From the NCBI RefSeq assembly GCF_000661915.1, contig NZ_CP007509.1, forward strand, positions 1,364,001-1,428,000: a DNA stretch of 64,000 nucleotides, in the 5' to 3' direction. The position numbers and the translations under genes were made by a program. This DNA is from Stutzerimonas decontaminans (lineage in GTDB: Bacteria > Pseudomonadota > Gammaproteobacteria > Pseudomonadales > Pseudomonadaceae). Under the pieces are notes generated by a model, which was given only the letters and a program-made list of their open reading frames with translations, had not been told where the DNA came from and did no database searches. Positions 9,037-17,803 of the stretch are shown here, one piece after another (positions within the stretch are counted from its first letter, which is position 1; each line of letters starts with the position of its first letter).

Positions 9037-10884
9037 TCAGAGCGGCCAGATCCAGAGAATTGCCGGCACCGCGCAGAGCACCACCAGAATCGACAGCGGC
9101 AGTCCCAGCCGCCAGTAGTCACCGAAGCGATATCCGCCCGGCGCCATCACCAGCGTGTTGGACTGATGGCCGATAGGCGTGAGAAAGGCACAGGACGCGC
9201 CGATCGCCACGGCCATCAGGAACGGATCGACCGACGCGTCCATGCCGCGCGCCAGGCTGATCGCCACGGGGGCGGCGAGCACCGCGGCGGCAGCGTTGTT
9301 GACCACGTTGGAGATCAGCATCACGGCCACCATCAGCAGCGCCAGCGTTCCGGCTGGTGGCAGCGACCGGCCTAGCTCCAGCAGGGCTTCGGCGATCAGT
9401 TGCGAGCCCCCGCTGCTTTCCAGCGCCTGGCCAACCGGCAGCATCGCCGCGACCAGTACGATCACCGGCATGTCGATGCTTTCGTAGATACCGCCCAGAG
9501 GAATCAGCCCGACCAGAATCATCACCAGCGCCCCGGTGACCAGCGCTGTGGCAGCGGGAACCAGGCCAAAGGCGATTGTCGCCAGGGTGATGGCGAAGAT
9601 GGCACTGGCCAGCAGCACGTTGCGCGGGGTGGTGATGCTCAGCCCGCGGGACGCCAGCGGCAGGCAGCCCAGACTGTTCAGGCTCGACTGCAGTGCGTCC
9701 TCGCGGGCCTGCAGCAGCAGGATGTCGCCGGACGCAAAGCGGATCTTGCCGAGCCGCTGGCGCAGCCGCTGCCCCTGGCGGGCCACGGCCAGCACATTGA
9801 CGCCGTGACGTTCGCGCAGGTCGAGGCCGCTGGCGCTGGTGCCTACCAGCATGGAGCGCGGCGAGACGATGGCTTCGGCCAGGGTCAGCTCGCCGTGGCG
9901 GCTCTTGTGGCTCTTGCGTGCCTTCTCTTCCTCGACGGCCTGCTCGGTCGCTTCCTGCTCCTCGCGTGCCTCATCCTCCTGCTCGTCGACATTGGCCGCC
10001 AGCTCGACGCCGGTGACGTCGAGCAGCGCCTTGAGGCTGTCCGAGTCGGCCTCCACCAGCAGGATGTCGCCTTCGCGCAGCACCTCGTAGGTCGAGGGCA
10101 TGCGCTGGCGCTCATCGCCGCGTACCAGGGCGATCACCTGCACATCGGCTTCGTCCTCCACTGCATTGATCAGCGCGTGCAGCGTGCGCCCGGCATATTT
10201 GCAGCTTTCCGGTACCCGCACTTCGGTGAGGTAGGCGCTGATCTCGAACAAGTCGCCGTTGCCTTCCTGTTCCTGTCGCCGCGGCACCAGCCGCCAGCCG
10301 AGCAGGGCGATGAACAGCACACCGGCGACCGTCACCGCAGCGCCCACCGGAAGAAAGGCGAACATGCCGAACGGGGCCTCGCCGGCTTCGGCGCGGTAAC
10401 CGGCGATGATCAGGTTCGGCGGGGTGCCGATCAGCGTCAGGGTACCGCCAAGCAGCGAACCGAACGCGAGCGGCATCAGCAGATACGAGGGTGAGCGGCC
10501 GCTCTGGCGCGACATCCAGATCGCCACCGGCATGAACAGCGCCAGCGCGCCGACGTTGTTCATGAAGCCAGAGCTGAGCGCGACGATTCCGGTCAGCGCG
10601 GCCACTTGCGCCCATGGCCGCTCGCCGACCTGCATCAGCCGCCGCGCCACGGAATCCACCACACCGGCATTGAGCAGTCCGCGGCTGAGTACCAGCACCG
10701 CGGCCACTGAGATCACGGCGGGATGGCCGATGCCGGAGAACACCTCGTCCGCCGGCACGACGCCGGTCAGTGCGCAGGCGAGCAGCGCGCCGAGGGCGAC
10801 CAGGTCGTAGCGCCAGCGATTCCAGACGAACAGCACCAGCGTTGCCGCCAGTACGCCAAAGACGATCAGCTGTTCGCCGGTCAT
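9037..10884 (-). CDS. SLC13-family permease with TrkA-C (RCK_C) domains
   Basis: 615 residues. Two membrane halves of about five or six segments each flank a central cytosolic part (about residues 205-410) with two TrkA-C/RCK_C-like modules (SAYLTEVRVPESCKYAGRTL and the repeat near EAIVSPRSMLVG). This layout is that of the large divalent-anion:sodium symporter relatives (SLC13/CitM). The family imports sulfate, dicarboxylates or related anions; RCK_C modules bind small ligands and may gate transport. A Glu-rich, low-complexity linker (DEQEDEAREEQEATEQ) sits between the two modules. The substrate cannot be assigned. Confidence 0.85.
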   Translation of the reverse strand: MTGEQLIVFGVLAATLVLFVWNRWRYDLVALGALLACALTGVVPADEVFSGIGHPAVISVAAVLVLSRGLLNAGVVDSVARRLMQVGERPWAQVAALTGIVALSSGFMNNVGALALFMPVAIWMSRQSGRSPSYLLMPLAFGSLLGGTLTLIGTPPNLIIAGYRAEAGEAPFGMFAFLPVGAAVTVAGVLFIALLGWRLVPRRQEQEGNGDLFEISAYLTEVRVPESCKYAGRTLHALINAVEDEADVQVIALVRGDERQRMPSTYEVLREGDILLVEADSDSLKALLDVTGVELAANVDEQEDEAREEQEATEQAVEEEKARKSHKSRHGELTLAEAIVSPRSMLVGTSASGLDLRERHGVNVLAVARQGQRLRQRLGKIRFASGDILLLQAREDALQSSLNSLGCLPLASRGLSITTPRNVLLASAIFAITLATIAFGLVPAATALVTGALVMILVGLIPLGGIYESIDMPVIVLVAAMLPVGQALESSGGSQLIAEALLELGRSLPPAGTLALLMVAVMLISNVVNNAAAAVLAAPVAISLARGMDASVDPFLMAVAIGASCAFLTPIGHQSNTLVMAPGGYRFGDYWRLGLPLSILVVLCAVPAILWIWPL

Positions 10885-10972
10885 GTACTTTTCTCCGAGC
10901 CGCCAGGAATCCGCAGCACATTGGCGCTGTAAGTCGGGGCGGTAATGCCAGTGGAAACACGATGAGGTGATG

Positions 10973-10997
10973 CACTGCAGCCCACCTGCCTGCAGTG
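10973..10997. repeat. 8-bp inverted repeat in a divergent promoter region
   Basis: CACTGCAG (10973-10980) and CTGCAGTG (10990-10997) form a perfect dyad between the SLC13 permease (minus) and the hydrolase at 11113 (plus). It could be an operator for either. Confidence 0.35.
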
Positions 10998-11112
10998 GTC
11001 ATGCGGCTGTCATAAACAGACTGCTGCCGCTGCGCAAAGGTGCCGGCAGGTTATGGCAAAAATTCACGCTGCGGGGCAAGGTGGCGGCATAACAATTCGA
11101 AAGGTCCCTGCC

Positions 11113-12069
11113 ATGCCCGAGTCCGTTGCTCTGCAGTGCACAGATGGTTACACCCTCGCCGCGCAGCTGTGGCGGCCGGCAGGTACCGAACGTGGCGCGG
11201 TGATCATCAGCTGCGCCACCGGCGTGCTGTCGCGCTATTACGCACGCTACGCGAGCTTTCTCACTGAGCACGGTTTTACTGCACTGACCTACGACTTTCG
11301 CGGCATCGGCGGCTCACGACCGCAGCGCCTGCGCGACATGCAGATGCGTTGGCGCGACTGGGGTGAATACGACTTCGATGCCGCGGTGCGCTACATGCGT
11401 GCGCGTAATCCGCACGGGCTGCTGGTGGCGGTGGGGCATAGCGCCGGCGGCTTCATGCCGGGCTTTGCCGCTGCTGCCAGCGAGGTGGACCGTTACCTCA
11501 ACGTGGCCGGGCAGTACGCCTATTGGCGCGACTATGCCGCCGATCAGCGTCTGCGCATGTATGCCAAGTGGCACCTGTTCATGCCCGCGGTCACCCGCCT
11601 GGTTGGCTATTTTCCCGGACGGCGCTTCGGCTGGCTGGAAGACCTGCCGGCGGGTGTCTCGCTGGAATGGTCCCGGCGCGGCGCGCGACTGGAAGACAGT
11701 TATCCATCCGCCGAGCACGAGCTGCTGTTCAGCCGTTTCGGTGCGGTTCGAGCGCCAATCCTGGCGGTAAGCACCAGCGACGATGAATTCGCGACCCCGG
11801 CGGCCATGCGCCGCGGGCTCGGCTATTTCCGCAACAGCCCGCGTCAGCTGGTGCAGCTCAATCCACGCGCGATGGGCTTCGAGCGTATCGGCCATTTCGG
11901 CCTGTTCCATGACCGGCACCGCAACGGTTTCTGGCGCGAGACGCTGGAGTGGATCGCCGAGGGCCGCAATCCCTGGCTGGCCGATGAGGTCATCGAGGCG
12001 GGTGCCGCGCCGAACAGCGACGCTGCCATTCCCTTCGGCACGCCATCGGGCTATAAGCCTGGCCCATGA
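11113..12069 (+). CDS. cytosolic alpha/beta hydrolase
   Basis: 318 residues with no signal peptide. It starts at ATG 11113; the open frame reaches back to 11053 without a better site. The fold shows TYDFRGIGGSRP, the nucleophile elbow GHSAGG and a late His in IGHFGLFHD. It resembles the serine-aminopeptidase S33-like/YqiA-like hydrolases of pseudomonads; the substrate is unknown. Its stop overlaps the start of the GreA/GreB-like gene (ATGA at 12066-12069), so the two are co-transcribed. Confidence 0.82.
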   Translation: MPESVALQCTDGYTLAAQLWRPAGTERGAVIISCATGVLSRYYARYASFLTEHGFTALTYDFRGIGGSRPQRLRDMQMRWRDWGEYDFDAAVRYMRARNPHGLLVAVGHSAGGFMPGFAAAASEVDRYLNVAGQYAYWRDYAADQRLRMYAKWHLFMPAVTRLVGYFPGRRFGWLEDLPAGVSLEWSRRGARLEDSYPSAEHELLFSRFGAVRAPILAVSTSDDEFATPAAMRRGLGYFRNSPRQLVQLNPRAMGFERIGHFGLFHDRHRNGFWRETLEWIAEGRNPWLADEVIEAGAAPNSDAAIPFGTPSGYKPGP

Positions 12070-12542
12070 ACAAGACCGCCCTTCAGCAACAGATCATCGC
12101 CACCCTCGAAGCCGACCGCGAGGTCGCCAAGGCCGTGCTGGCCGCGACCCACGAGGCCGCCACCCATGCCGAGAGCAAGGCCGAGAACAAGTACGACACC
12201 CGTGGCCTGGAAGCCGCCTACCTCGCCGACGGGCAAAGGCGACGCCTGCATGAGATCGAGACGGCACTTGCCGCTTACCGCAACCTGCAGCCGACTATCG
12301 GCTCGGACGAGTGCGTGCGGGTCGGTGCGCTGCTTTGTCTTGAACACGATGGCGCCGGACGCTGGTTCTTCCTTGGCCCGGATGCCGCTGGGCTGAAGCT
12401 GCAGCATGAAGGCCGGGAGATTCTGGTGATCTCGCCTCGCTCACCGCTAGGGCAAGGCCTGCTCGGACGGCAGGTGGGTGATGAGGTGGGCATTCGGGTA
12501 AACGCCCTGCCGCAGGTGTACACAGTGCTGGACGTGCAATAA
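12066..12542 (+). CDS. GreA/GreB-family elongation-factor-like protein
   Basis: 158 residues. The N-terminal half is helical, as in the Gre coiled coil (LEADREVAKAVLAATHEAA). The C-terminal half has the Gre signature ISPRSPLGQGLLGRQVGDEV, the FKBP-like domain that binds RNA polymerase near the secondary channel. True GreA/GreB carry two acidic residues at the coiled-coil tip to stimulate transcript cleavage. Here the central stretch reads KAENKYDTRGLEAAYLADGQ, with different spacing, so it may be a Gre paralogue that binds polymerase without cleavage. It overlaps the upstream hydrolase by 4 bp. Confidence 0.8.
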   Translation: MNKTALQQQIIATLEADREVAKAVLAATHEAATHAESKAENKYDTRGLEAAYLADGQRRRLHEIETALAAYRNLQPTIGSDECVRVGALLCLEHDGAGRWFFLGPDAAGLKLQHEGREILVISPRSPLGQGLLGRQVGDEVGIRVNALPQVYTVLDVQ

Positions 12543-12550
12543 CGGACCTG

Positions 12551-12706
12551 CCACTGGCCGGTGCGGGTCGCTGATGCTTTTGTGGGAGGCCCGCCCACGG
12601 GGCGAAGCTTTTGATCTTTGGGCAGGAGCGGTGGCCGTATTCGCCGCGGGGGCGCGCCTCCCACTGGGGCAGTGCGGTCGCTGGTGCTTTTGTAGGAGGC
12701 CCGCCC
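12551..12706. repeat. two 46-bp direct repeats between gre-like gene and topB
   Basis: Segments 12551-12596 and 12661-12706 align without gaps and are mostly identical. Both end in TTTTGTRGGAGGCCCGCCC. The spacing is exactly 110 bp. GC-rich 'GTAGGAGG..CCCGCCC' units like this are common as intergenic repeats in Pseudomonas. They lie between two convergent genes. Confidence 0.7.
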
Positions 12707-12717
12707 GGTCCATCCCA

Positions 12718-14664
12718 TCAATCCGCCGCACGTGCTTTTCTCGTGCGTGGGCCGGCTGTCTTGCGCGCCGCGGCGCTGCGTTTCTTCTTCCACGGTTTGC
12801 CGTTGCGGCCGGCGGCCACCGGTGGGCCACTGATGGTCATGCGCAGCCCGGCGCAGCGTTCGACCAGCTTGCTCATCCACGCCGACTGTTTGGCGACGAA
12901 TTCTTCCAGCGGCATCTCGCCGCTCTGCACCATATCCAGCGCCTGCTCCCAGATCGCCGTTGTGCCGGGGTCGGCGATCGGCCGTGGCACGGCGTCGATC
13001 AGGCTGAACGCCGCCGGCGTCGCCGCCAGTGCCTTGCCCTGGCGAAGCAGATAGCCACGGTCGAGCAGGCCCTGGATGATGCCGGCGCGGGTCGCCTCGG
13101 TGCCGATGCCGGTGGTGTCCTTGAGTTTCTGTTTCAACCGCGGGTCATCCACCAGCTTGGCGACGTTCTTCATCGCCTTGATCAGGTCGCCTTCGGTGAA
13201 GGGTTTCGGCGGCTGGGTCTGCTGGTCCTTGAGGTTGATCTCGCCCACCGCGTAATCCCCGCCCTGTTGCAGGGCTGGCAGGCTTTGCGGCGCGGGCGCC
13301 TCGCGATTGCCCCGTGCTGCCGCCAGTGCTTCGGGCATGGCGCGTTTCCAGCCGGGCTCGACGACCCGCTTGCCCACCGCCCGCAGCGCCTGGCCGGCGC
13401 AGTCGAAGTCGGCTTGAGTGCGGTCGTATTCGTGGTTGGGCAGGAACTGCGCCAGATAGCGCGCGCGGATCAGCGTATAAACCGCACGCTGTCGGCCGGC
13501 CAGGCGTTCCAGACCACGCGCCGCGGCCGTGGGAGTGATGCCGTGGTGAGCGCCGACCTTGGCGTCGTTCCAGGCCCGCGAGCGGCGCGACGGGTCCAGA
13601 TGTGGCTCAAGCGCCGCGAGCGTCGGATCGGCCTGCCCCAGCGCCGCGACAATCGCCCGCGCTTCGCCGTGCTGGCTCAGCGGCAGGTAGCCGCAGTCGC
13701 TGCGCGGGTAGGTGATCAGCTTGTGGGTTTCGTACAACGCCTGGGCGATATCGAGGGTTTCCTGGGCGCCGAGGCCGAGCTTCTTCGAGCAGACTTCCTG
13801 CAGCGTGCCGAGATCGAACGGCAATGGCGCAGCCTCGCGCTGGCGTTCGGTATTCAGTTTCACCAGCCGGGCGCCGGCAGAGTTGCGCATGGCATCCGCG
13901 GCCTGTTGTGCTCGGGCCTGATCGAGGCAGCGGCCCTGATCATCGCAATAGTCATCCGGCGCCTGCCACTGCGCGGTGAACGCGGCGCCATCGGCGAGCA
14001 GCTGCACATCGATGGCCCAGAACGGCACTGGGATGAAGTCGGCGATGCTGCGGTCGCGGTCCACTACCAGACGCAGCGTTGGCGTCTGCACGCGGCCCAC
14101 CGGCAGCACGCCCTGGTAGCCGGACTGGCGGCCGAGCAGGGTGAACAGCCGGCTCATGTTCATGCCGATCAGCCAGTCGGCGCGCGAGCGGCCGAGGGCG
14201 GCATGGTAGAGATTGAAGGTCTCGGCGCCAGGCTTGAGTGCAGCCAGCGCCTTGCGGATGGAGGCATCGTCTAGCGCCGAGAGCCACAGGCGGCGGATCG
14301 GTCCGCGATAGCGGCAATGCTCGACCAGCTCGCGGGCGATCATCTCGCCTTCGCGGTCGGCATCGGTGGCGATCACCAGTTCGCTGCATTCGCCAAGTAG
14401 ACGCTTGACCGCCTTGAACTGGCTGGCGGTCCTCGGCTTGACCAGCATCTTCCAGCGCTCCGGCACGATCGGCAGGTCGGCCAGCACCCAGCGCTTGTAG
14501 CGCGGGTCATAGGCGTCCGGCGGGGCGGTTTCCAGCAGATGGCCGATGCACCAGGTCACCGTCACCCCGGCGCCCTGCAGGCAACCGTCGCCACGCCGGT
14601 TGGCGCCGAGCACCTTGGCGATGTCGCGGGCCTGGGAAGGTTTTTCGCAGAGATAGAGTTGCAT
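12718..14664 (-). CDS. topB: DNA topoisomerase III
   Basis: 648 residues, a type IA topoisomerase that decatenates DNA. The TOPRIM domain is at the N-terminus, with LYLCEKPSQARDIAKVLG and the metal site DADREGEMIA. The catalytic Tyr lies in ITYPRSDCGYLP (Tyr319), and VGRVQTPTL and TGIGTEATRAGIIQGL are family motifs. The tail is basic (KKKRSAAARKTAGPRTRKAR) and probably contacts DNA. The frame opens 15 codons earlier, but ATG 14664 starts exactly at the conserved MQLYLCEKPSQ. A LexA-box-like palindrome lies 70 bp upstream, suggesting SOS control. Confidence 0.95.
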   Translation of the reverse strand: MQLYLCEKPSQARDIAKVLGANRRGDGCLQGAGVTVTWCIGHLLETAPPDAYDPRYKRWVLADLPIVPERWKMLVKPRTASQFKAVKRLLGECSELVIATDADREGEMIARELVEHCRYRGPIRRLWLSALDDASIRKALAALKPGAETFNLYHAALGRSRADWLIGMNMSRLFTLLGRQSGYQGVLPVGRVQTPTLRLVVDRDRSIADFIPVPFWAIDVQLLADGAAFTAQWQAPDDYCDDQGRCLDQARAQQAADAMRNSAGARLVKLNTERQREAAPLPFDLGTLQEVCSKKLGLGAQETLDIAQALYETHKLITYPRSDCGYLPLSQHGEARAIVAALGQADPTLAALEPHLDPSRRSRAWNDAKVGAHHGITPTAAARGLERLAGRQRAVYTLIRARYLAQFLPNHEYDRTQADFDCAGQALRAVGKRVVEPGWKRAMPEALAAARGNREAPAPQSLPALQQGGDYAVGEINLKDQQTQPPKPFTEGDLIKAMKNVAKLVDDPRLKQKLKDTTGIGTEATRAGIIQGLLDRGYLLRQGKALAATPAAFSLIDAVPRPIADPGTTAIWEQALDMVQSGEMPLEEFVAKQSAWMSKLVERCAGLRMTISGPPVAAGRNGKPWKKKRSAAARKTAGPRTRKARAAD

Positions 14665-14732
14665 GGAGGCTGTGACGGCAGCGGTCGATGGCGCGAAGCA
14701 TGTGCACAAACGGCGCTGCAGGCAATCTTTAT

Positions 14733-14748
14733 CTGTATGTGCATACAG
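14733..14748. promoter_or_regulatory. LexA-box-like palindrome (putative SOS operator)
   Basis: CTGTATGTGCATACAG is a perfect 16-bp dyad with the CTGT-N8-ACAG pattern of LexA operators in gamma-proteobacteria. It lies between topB (start 14664, minus) and the DUF3079-like gene (start 14853, plus), so it could control either. Confidence 0.6.
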
Positions 14749-14852
14749 TTGTTTTGCGCCGATACCGGTCGTTCTTGAGCATGATCAAGTCTGGCGGCGG
14801 CGAGGAGGCTTAGCCTGTGGCCACTGCAACAACGCCAGAAAAGGCACGCGCA

Positions 14853-15065
14853 ATGGCCAAGAAATTTCCCCTCGAACCTTCCCACCCCGAACGTGTGTGC
14901 TGGGGCTGCGACCGCTATTGCCCGGCAACTTCGATGGCCTGTGGCAACGGTGCGGGCCGCACCCAGCATCCGGCGGAAATGTTCGGTGAGGACTGGTATC
15001 TGGACGAATGCTGGGGCATCGACCCGGAGCTGATCGCCAAGACCCGCAAGGAGTCGTCGACCTGA
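14853..15065 (+). CDS. DUF3079-like small Cys-rich protein
   Basis: 70 residues starting MAKKFPLEPSHPERVCWGCDRYC, at ATG 14853. The pattern CWGCDRYCP, a further Cys in SMACGNG, then RTQHPAEMFGEDW and DECWGIDPEL matches the small conserved DUF3079 family. The five Cys suggest a metal site, but the function is unknown. A 12-codon upstream extension exists but is not conserved in type. It is divergent from topB, with a LexA-box-like dyad between them. Confidence 0.75.
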   Translation: MAKKFPLEPSHPERVCWGCDRYCPATSMACGNGAGRTQHPAEMFGEDWYLDECWGIDPELIAKTRKESST

Positions 15066-15072
15066 TGCTGCG

Positions 15073-16302
15073 CTAGGCGCGATCGGCGAAACGCTGCACT
15101 ACCACACTGCCGATAATGTCGCCCTCGACGTTGACCGCCGTGCGCACTGTGTCCAGCAGGCGGTCAATGGGCAGCAGGATCGCCACCGCTTCGGCCGGCA
15201 GGCCGACCGCCTGCAACACCATCACCATGGTCACCATGCCGGCGCTGGGAATACCCGGCGCGCCGGTCGAGGCGATCATCGCAGTGAAGAACACCACCGC
15301 CTGCTGCGCCAGGCTCAACTCGATACCCATCAGGTTGGCGACGAACAGCGCAGCTGCAGCTTCGTAGAGTGCGGTGCCGTCCATGTTCATGGTCGCGCCC
15401 AGCGGCAGCACGAAACCGGCGATGCCCGGGCGCACTTTGAGGTTGTCCTCCGCGCAACGCAGGGAGATCGGCAATGTCGCCGCACTGGAGCTGGTGGCGA
15501 ACGCGGTGATCAGTGCCTCGCGGGTACCGCGGAAGAACCACAGTGGCGATTTGCCGGTGGCCAGGAAGAGAATGCCTGGCAGCACCACGATGCCGTGAAA
15601 CAGCGTGGTGGCGAACACCAGCACGATGAAGCCGCCGACGGCGCTGAGCAGCGCCACATCCTGCTCGGCCACCAGCTTGATCAGCAGCGCGAGGATGCCC
15701 AGCGGCGCCAGACGCATGATCCAGCTGATGATGCGCATCATCAGCTCGAGAAATTCCTGCAGCACCACGAGGATATTCCGGTAGCGGTCGCCGCCGGCCA
15801 CCAGGGCGATGCCAATGAACATGGCGAATACCACGACGGCCAGGATGCTGCCGTTGGCCAGCGCGGCGAAGGGGTTCTGGAACAGGTTGGCGAAGAAGTG
15901 CAGAAAGAACTCCGGCAGTGTCAGCTGACGCGCCTCGAAGTCGTTCATGGCCTCGGCGAACAGATCCAGCGACAGCCCCGCGCCCGGCTTGAAGATGTTC
16001 GCCGCGACCAGCGCCACCAGCATCGCCGCACTGGTGGTGAGGGTGAAGTAGACCAGTGCGCCGCCCCACACCCGATGCACCTGATGGTGCGCCTGCAGGT
16101 TGGCCACGCCGACCACGATGGAGGTGAAGATCAGCGGAATCAGCACCATCTTCAGCAAGCCGATGAAGATGCTCCCGGCCAGGGTACTGGCGTAGAGCAC
16201 GCCTTCGCGCACGGGCGCGTCGGTCGGCAGCGTGCCGGTCAGCCAGCCGATGGCGACACCCAGGCAGGCCGCGACAAGAATCTGCAGGTTGAGACTGGGC
16301 AA
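15073..16302 (-). CDS. dicarboxylate/amino acid:cation symporter (DAACS family)
   Basis: 409 residues, an inner-membrane Na+/H+-coupled symporter of the GltP/GltT/DctA family for glutamate, aspartate or C4-dicarboxylates. Diagnostic motifs: the Ser-rich hairpin ATSSSAATLP, GATMNMDGTALYEAAAALF (the NMDGT motif) and the late TGAPGIPSAGMVTM. The open frame extends to 16386, but that part is not membrane-like. The best start is TTG at 16302, with AGGAG and a 7-base spacer upstream. It is convergent with the DUF3079-like gene, 7 bp apart. Confidence 0.9.
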   Translation of the reverse strand: MPSLNLQILVAACLGVAIGWLTGTLPTDAPVREGVLYASTLAGSIFIGLLKMVLIPLIFTSIVVGVANLQAHHQVHRVWGGALVYFTLTTSAAMLVALVAANIFKPGAGLSLDLFAEAMNDFEARQLTLPEFFLHFFANLFQNPFAALANGSILAVVVFAMFIGIALVAGGDRYRNILVVLQEFLELMMRIISWIMRLAPLGILALLIKLVAEQDVALLSAVGGFIVLVFATTLFHGIVVLPGILFLATGKSPLWFFRGTREALITAFATSSSAATLPISLRCAEDNLKVRPGIAGFVLPLGATMNMDGTALYEAAAALFVANLMGIELSLAQQAVVFFTAMIASTGAPGIPSAGMVTMVMVLQAVGLPAEAVAILLPIDRLLDTVRTAVNVEGDIIGSVVVQRFADRA

Positions 16303-16495
16303 GGGGTGGCTCCTCGGATCGGGTAGCGGTGGCGCTAAGCAAAAGAATGAACGCAGCGGCAAAAGTTCGCATCGCGCGCGGCGCAATCATACAGACGCGA
16401 CGCAACCGACGTGCCAACGACCTGGCGTCGGCCGGCCGCTGACAAAGCCATGCTGCTGGGTTTTCATGACCGGGCAGGTAGAAGAGGCGCAAGTC

Positions 16496-16819
16496 ATGAG
16501 CGATCAGGACATCGAACAACGCATCGCCCGCGATATCGCCAGATGGCAGCGCGGCGTGCAGGAAAAAGGCGAACCGCTGGTGATGGACGAAGGCTGGCTG
16601 CAGACGCCGCCGGGCCTGCGCTTGCCGTTCTCGGTGCTGAAGAGCGCCGGGGTGCCGCCCCGGGAAGTGGAATTGCTGGCGCAGCGTGCCGCGTTGCGCG
16701 AACGGCTGGATGCCTGCAGCGATACCCAGCAGCGCGTGCGGCTGGAGCGCGAGCTGAGCGAGCTGGAGCAGCACATAGCCTTTCGGCTGGAGGCGTTGCA
16801 GCGTCTGGGCCGCGGCTGA
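16496..16819 (+). CDS. DUF1992-like (DnaJC28-type domain) protein
   Basis: 107 residues. The pattern of a short helix, then GEPLVMDEGWLQTPPGLRLPFSVLKSAGVPPREVEL, then a coiled coil matches DUF1992, found in YhdN and in DnaJC28 of eukaryotes; the function is not established. The start ATG 16496 has AGAGG upstream with an 8-base spacer. The open frame runs further upstream to 16232 but through low-quality sequence. Confidence 0.65.
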   Translation: MSDQDIEQRIARDIARWQRGVQEKGEPLVMDEGWLQTPPGLRLPFSVLKSAGVPPREVELLAQRAALRERLDACSDTQQRVRLERELSELEQHIAFRLEALQRLGRG

Positions 16820-16890
16820 GCGCTGATGCTGGCGTTCGCCCGGCGCTGGAGTAGCATGCGCATTCGGTCAATTCCTAAGGGGAGAAGCAG

Positions 16891-17616
16891 GTGGCTACAG
16901 CACGAATCGGATTTCTGCCGGCGGCGTTGATCGCTGCGGCAGTGGCCTTCGCCGGCTGGTCGGTGGGGCAGGGTGTGGAGCGTTTTCGCATGGCCGACCG
17001 CACGGTGACGGTCAAGGGCCTGGCGGAGATGGACGTGAAGAGCGACTTTGCGGTTTGGACGCTGGGCTTTCGCCGTGGTGGCGATCAGTTCGCCGAGGTG
17101 CAGAAGGGGCTGAGCGAGGATCGCCAGCTGGTGCTGGATTTCCTCCGCGAGCAGGGCTTCACCGACGAGGAGATCGAAGTGCGACCGTTGCAGGTACAGG
17201 ATCTGCTGGCGCGTGAATGGGCCTCGCGTGATGTGGCGCTGCGCTTCAACGGTCAGGGCCAGGTGCTGGTCAAGTCCGAGCGCGTGGATGCGGTGGGCAA
17301 GGCGGCCAATGCCATCGATCCGCTGATCTTGGCCGGTGTGCAGCTGGATACCGAGGTGAATGGTTTTGCCGGGCCGCGTTATCAGTTGCGTGGGTTCAAT
17401 GAGCTCAAGCCGCAGTTGCTGGAGGCGGCCACCAGCAATGCCCGTGAGCAGGCGACTCGTTTTGCCGATGATGCTGGCGCCACGCTGGGGCGGTTGAAGA
17501 ACGCCAACCAGGGGGTGATTCGGGTTATCGATGACGATGGCAGCGATATGGACAGCGGGCGGACCGTGGGGAAACGGCTGCGGGTGGTGAGTACGTTTGA
17601 GTACACGTTGGATTGA
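16891..17616 (+). CDS. SIMPL-domain (DUF541) periplasmic/membrane-anchored protein
   Basis: 241 residues. The start is GTG at 16891, preceded by AAGGGGAG. A hydrophobic N-terminal segment (GFLPAALIAAAVAFAGWSVG) gives a membrane anchor or signal. The body begins VTVKGLAEMDVKSDFAVWTLGF, the usual opening of SIMPL (DUF541) proteins such as E. coli YggE, and ends with RVVSTFEYTLD. The family is periplasmic and linked to oxidative-stress tolerance in some bacteria; the biochemical role is unknown. Confidence 0.85.
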   Translation: MATARIGFLPAALIAAAVAFAGWSVGQGVERFRMADRTVTVKGLAEMDVKSDFAVWTLGFRRGGDQFAEVQKGLSEDRQLVLDFLREQGFTDEEIEVRPLQVQDLLAREWASRDVALRFNGQGQVLVKSERVDAVGKAANAIDPLILAGVQLDTEVNGFAGPRYQLRGFNELKPQLLEAATSNAREQATRFADDAGATLGRLKNANQGVIRVIDDDGSDMDSGRTVGKRLRVVSTFEYTLD

Positions 17617-17620
17617 TATT

Positions 17621-17696
17621 GGGCTTGAGTCTCTGAATGAAGCGCCAGCCGCCTGCCAAGGCGGATCAACCGCACTGCGCAGGCGAGTTCAAGCCC
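17621..17696. repeat. nested inverted repeat between the SIMPL and fic genes
   Basis: GGGCTTGA (17621-17628) is perfectly complementary to TCAAGCCC (17689-17696). Inside it lies a tight hairpin CCGCCT-gcca-AGGCGG (17649-17664). It starts four bases after the SIMPL stop, so it may end that transcript or protect its 3' end. No T-run follows. Confidence 0.5.
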
Positions 17697-17722
17697 GATA
17701 GCCATGGCTTAAAGGTTAGACA

Positions 17723-17787
17723 GTGAGCCGATTAGTCGGCATTATCGGCTCACCAAATGAGCCGAATAAGCTCGTTAATCGGCTCAC
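17723..17787 (+). promoter_or_regulatory. array of four TGAGCCGATTA-type motifs upstream of fic
   Basis: Motif copies are at 17723-17734 (forward, GTGAGCCGATTA), 17741-17753 (reverse, ATTATCGGCTCAC), 17758-17769 (forward, TGAGCCGAATAA) and 17775-17787 (reverse, TTAATCGGCTCAC). The outer pair are perfect complements over 12 bp. Copy centres are 15-18 bp apart, and the last copy ends 16 bp before the fic start. This looks like a multi-site operator. Confidence 0.7.
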
Positions 17788-17803
17788 AGAGGAGCCAGCC
17801 CTC

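Noticed and set aside
9400..10494. Plus-strand frame in the SLC13 permease gene
   Set aside because: It is antisense to a clear membrane protein and has no domain of its own.
12574..14274. Long plus-strand open frame inside topB
   Set aside because: It is a GC-rich shadow of topB, which has all topoisomerase III motifs.
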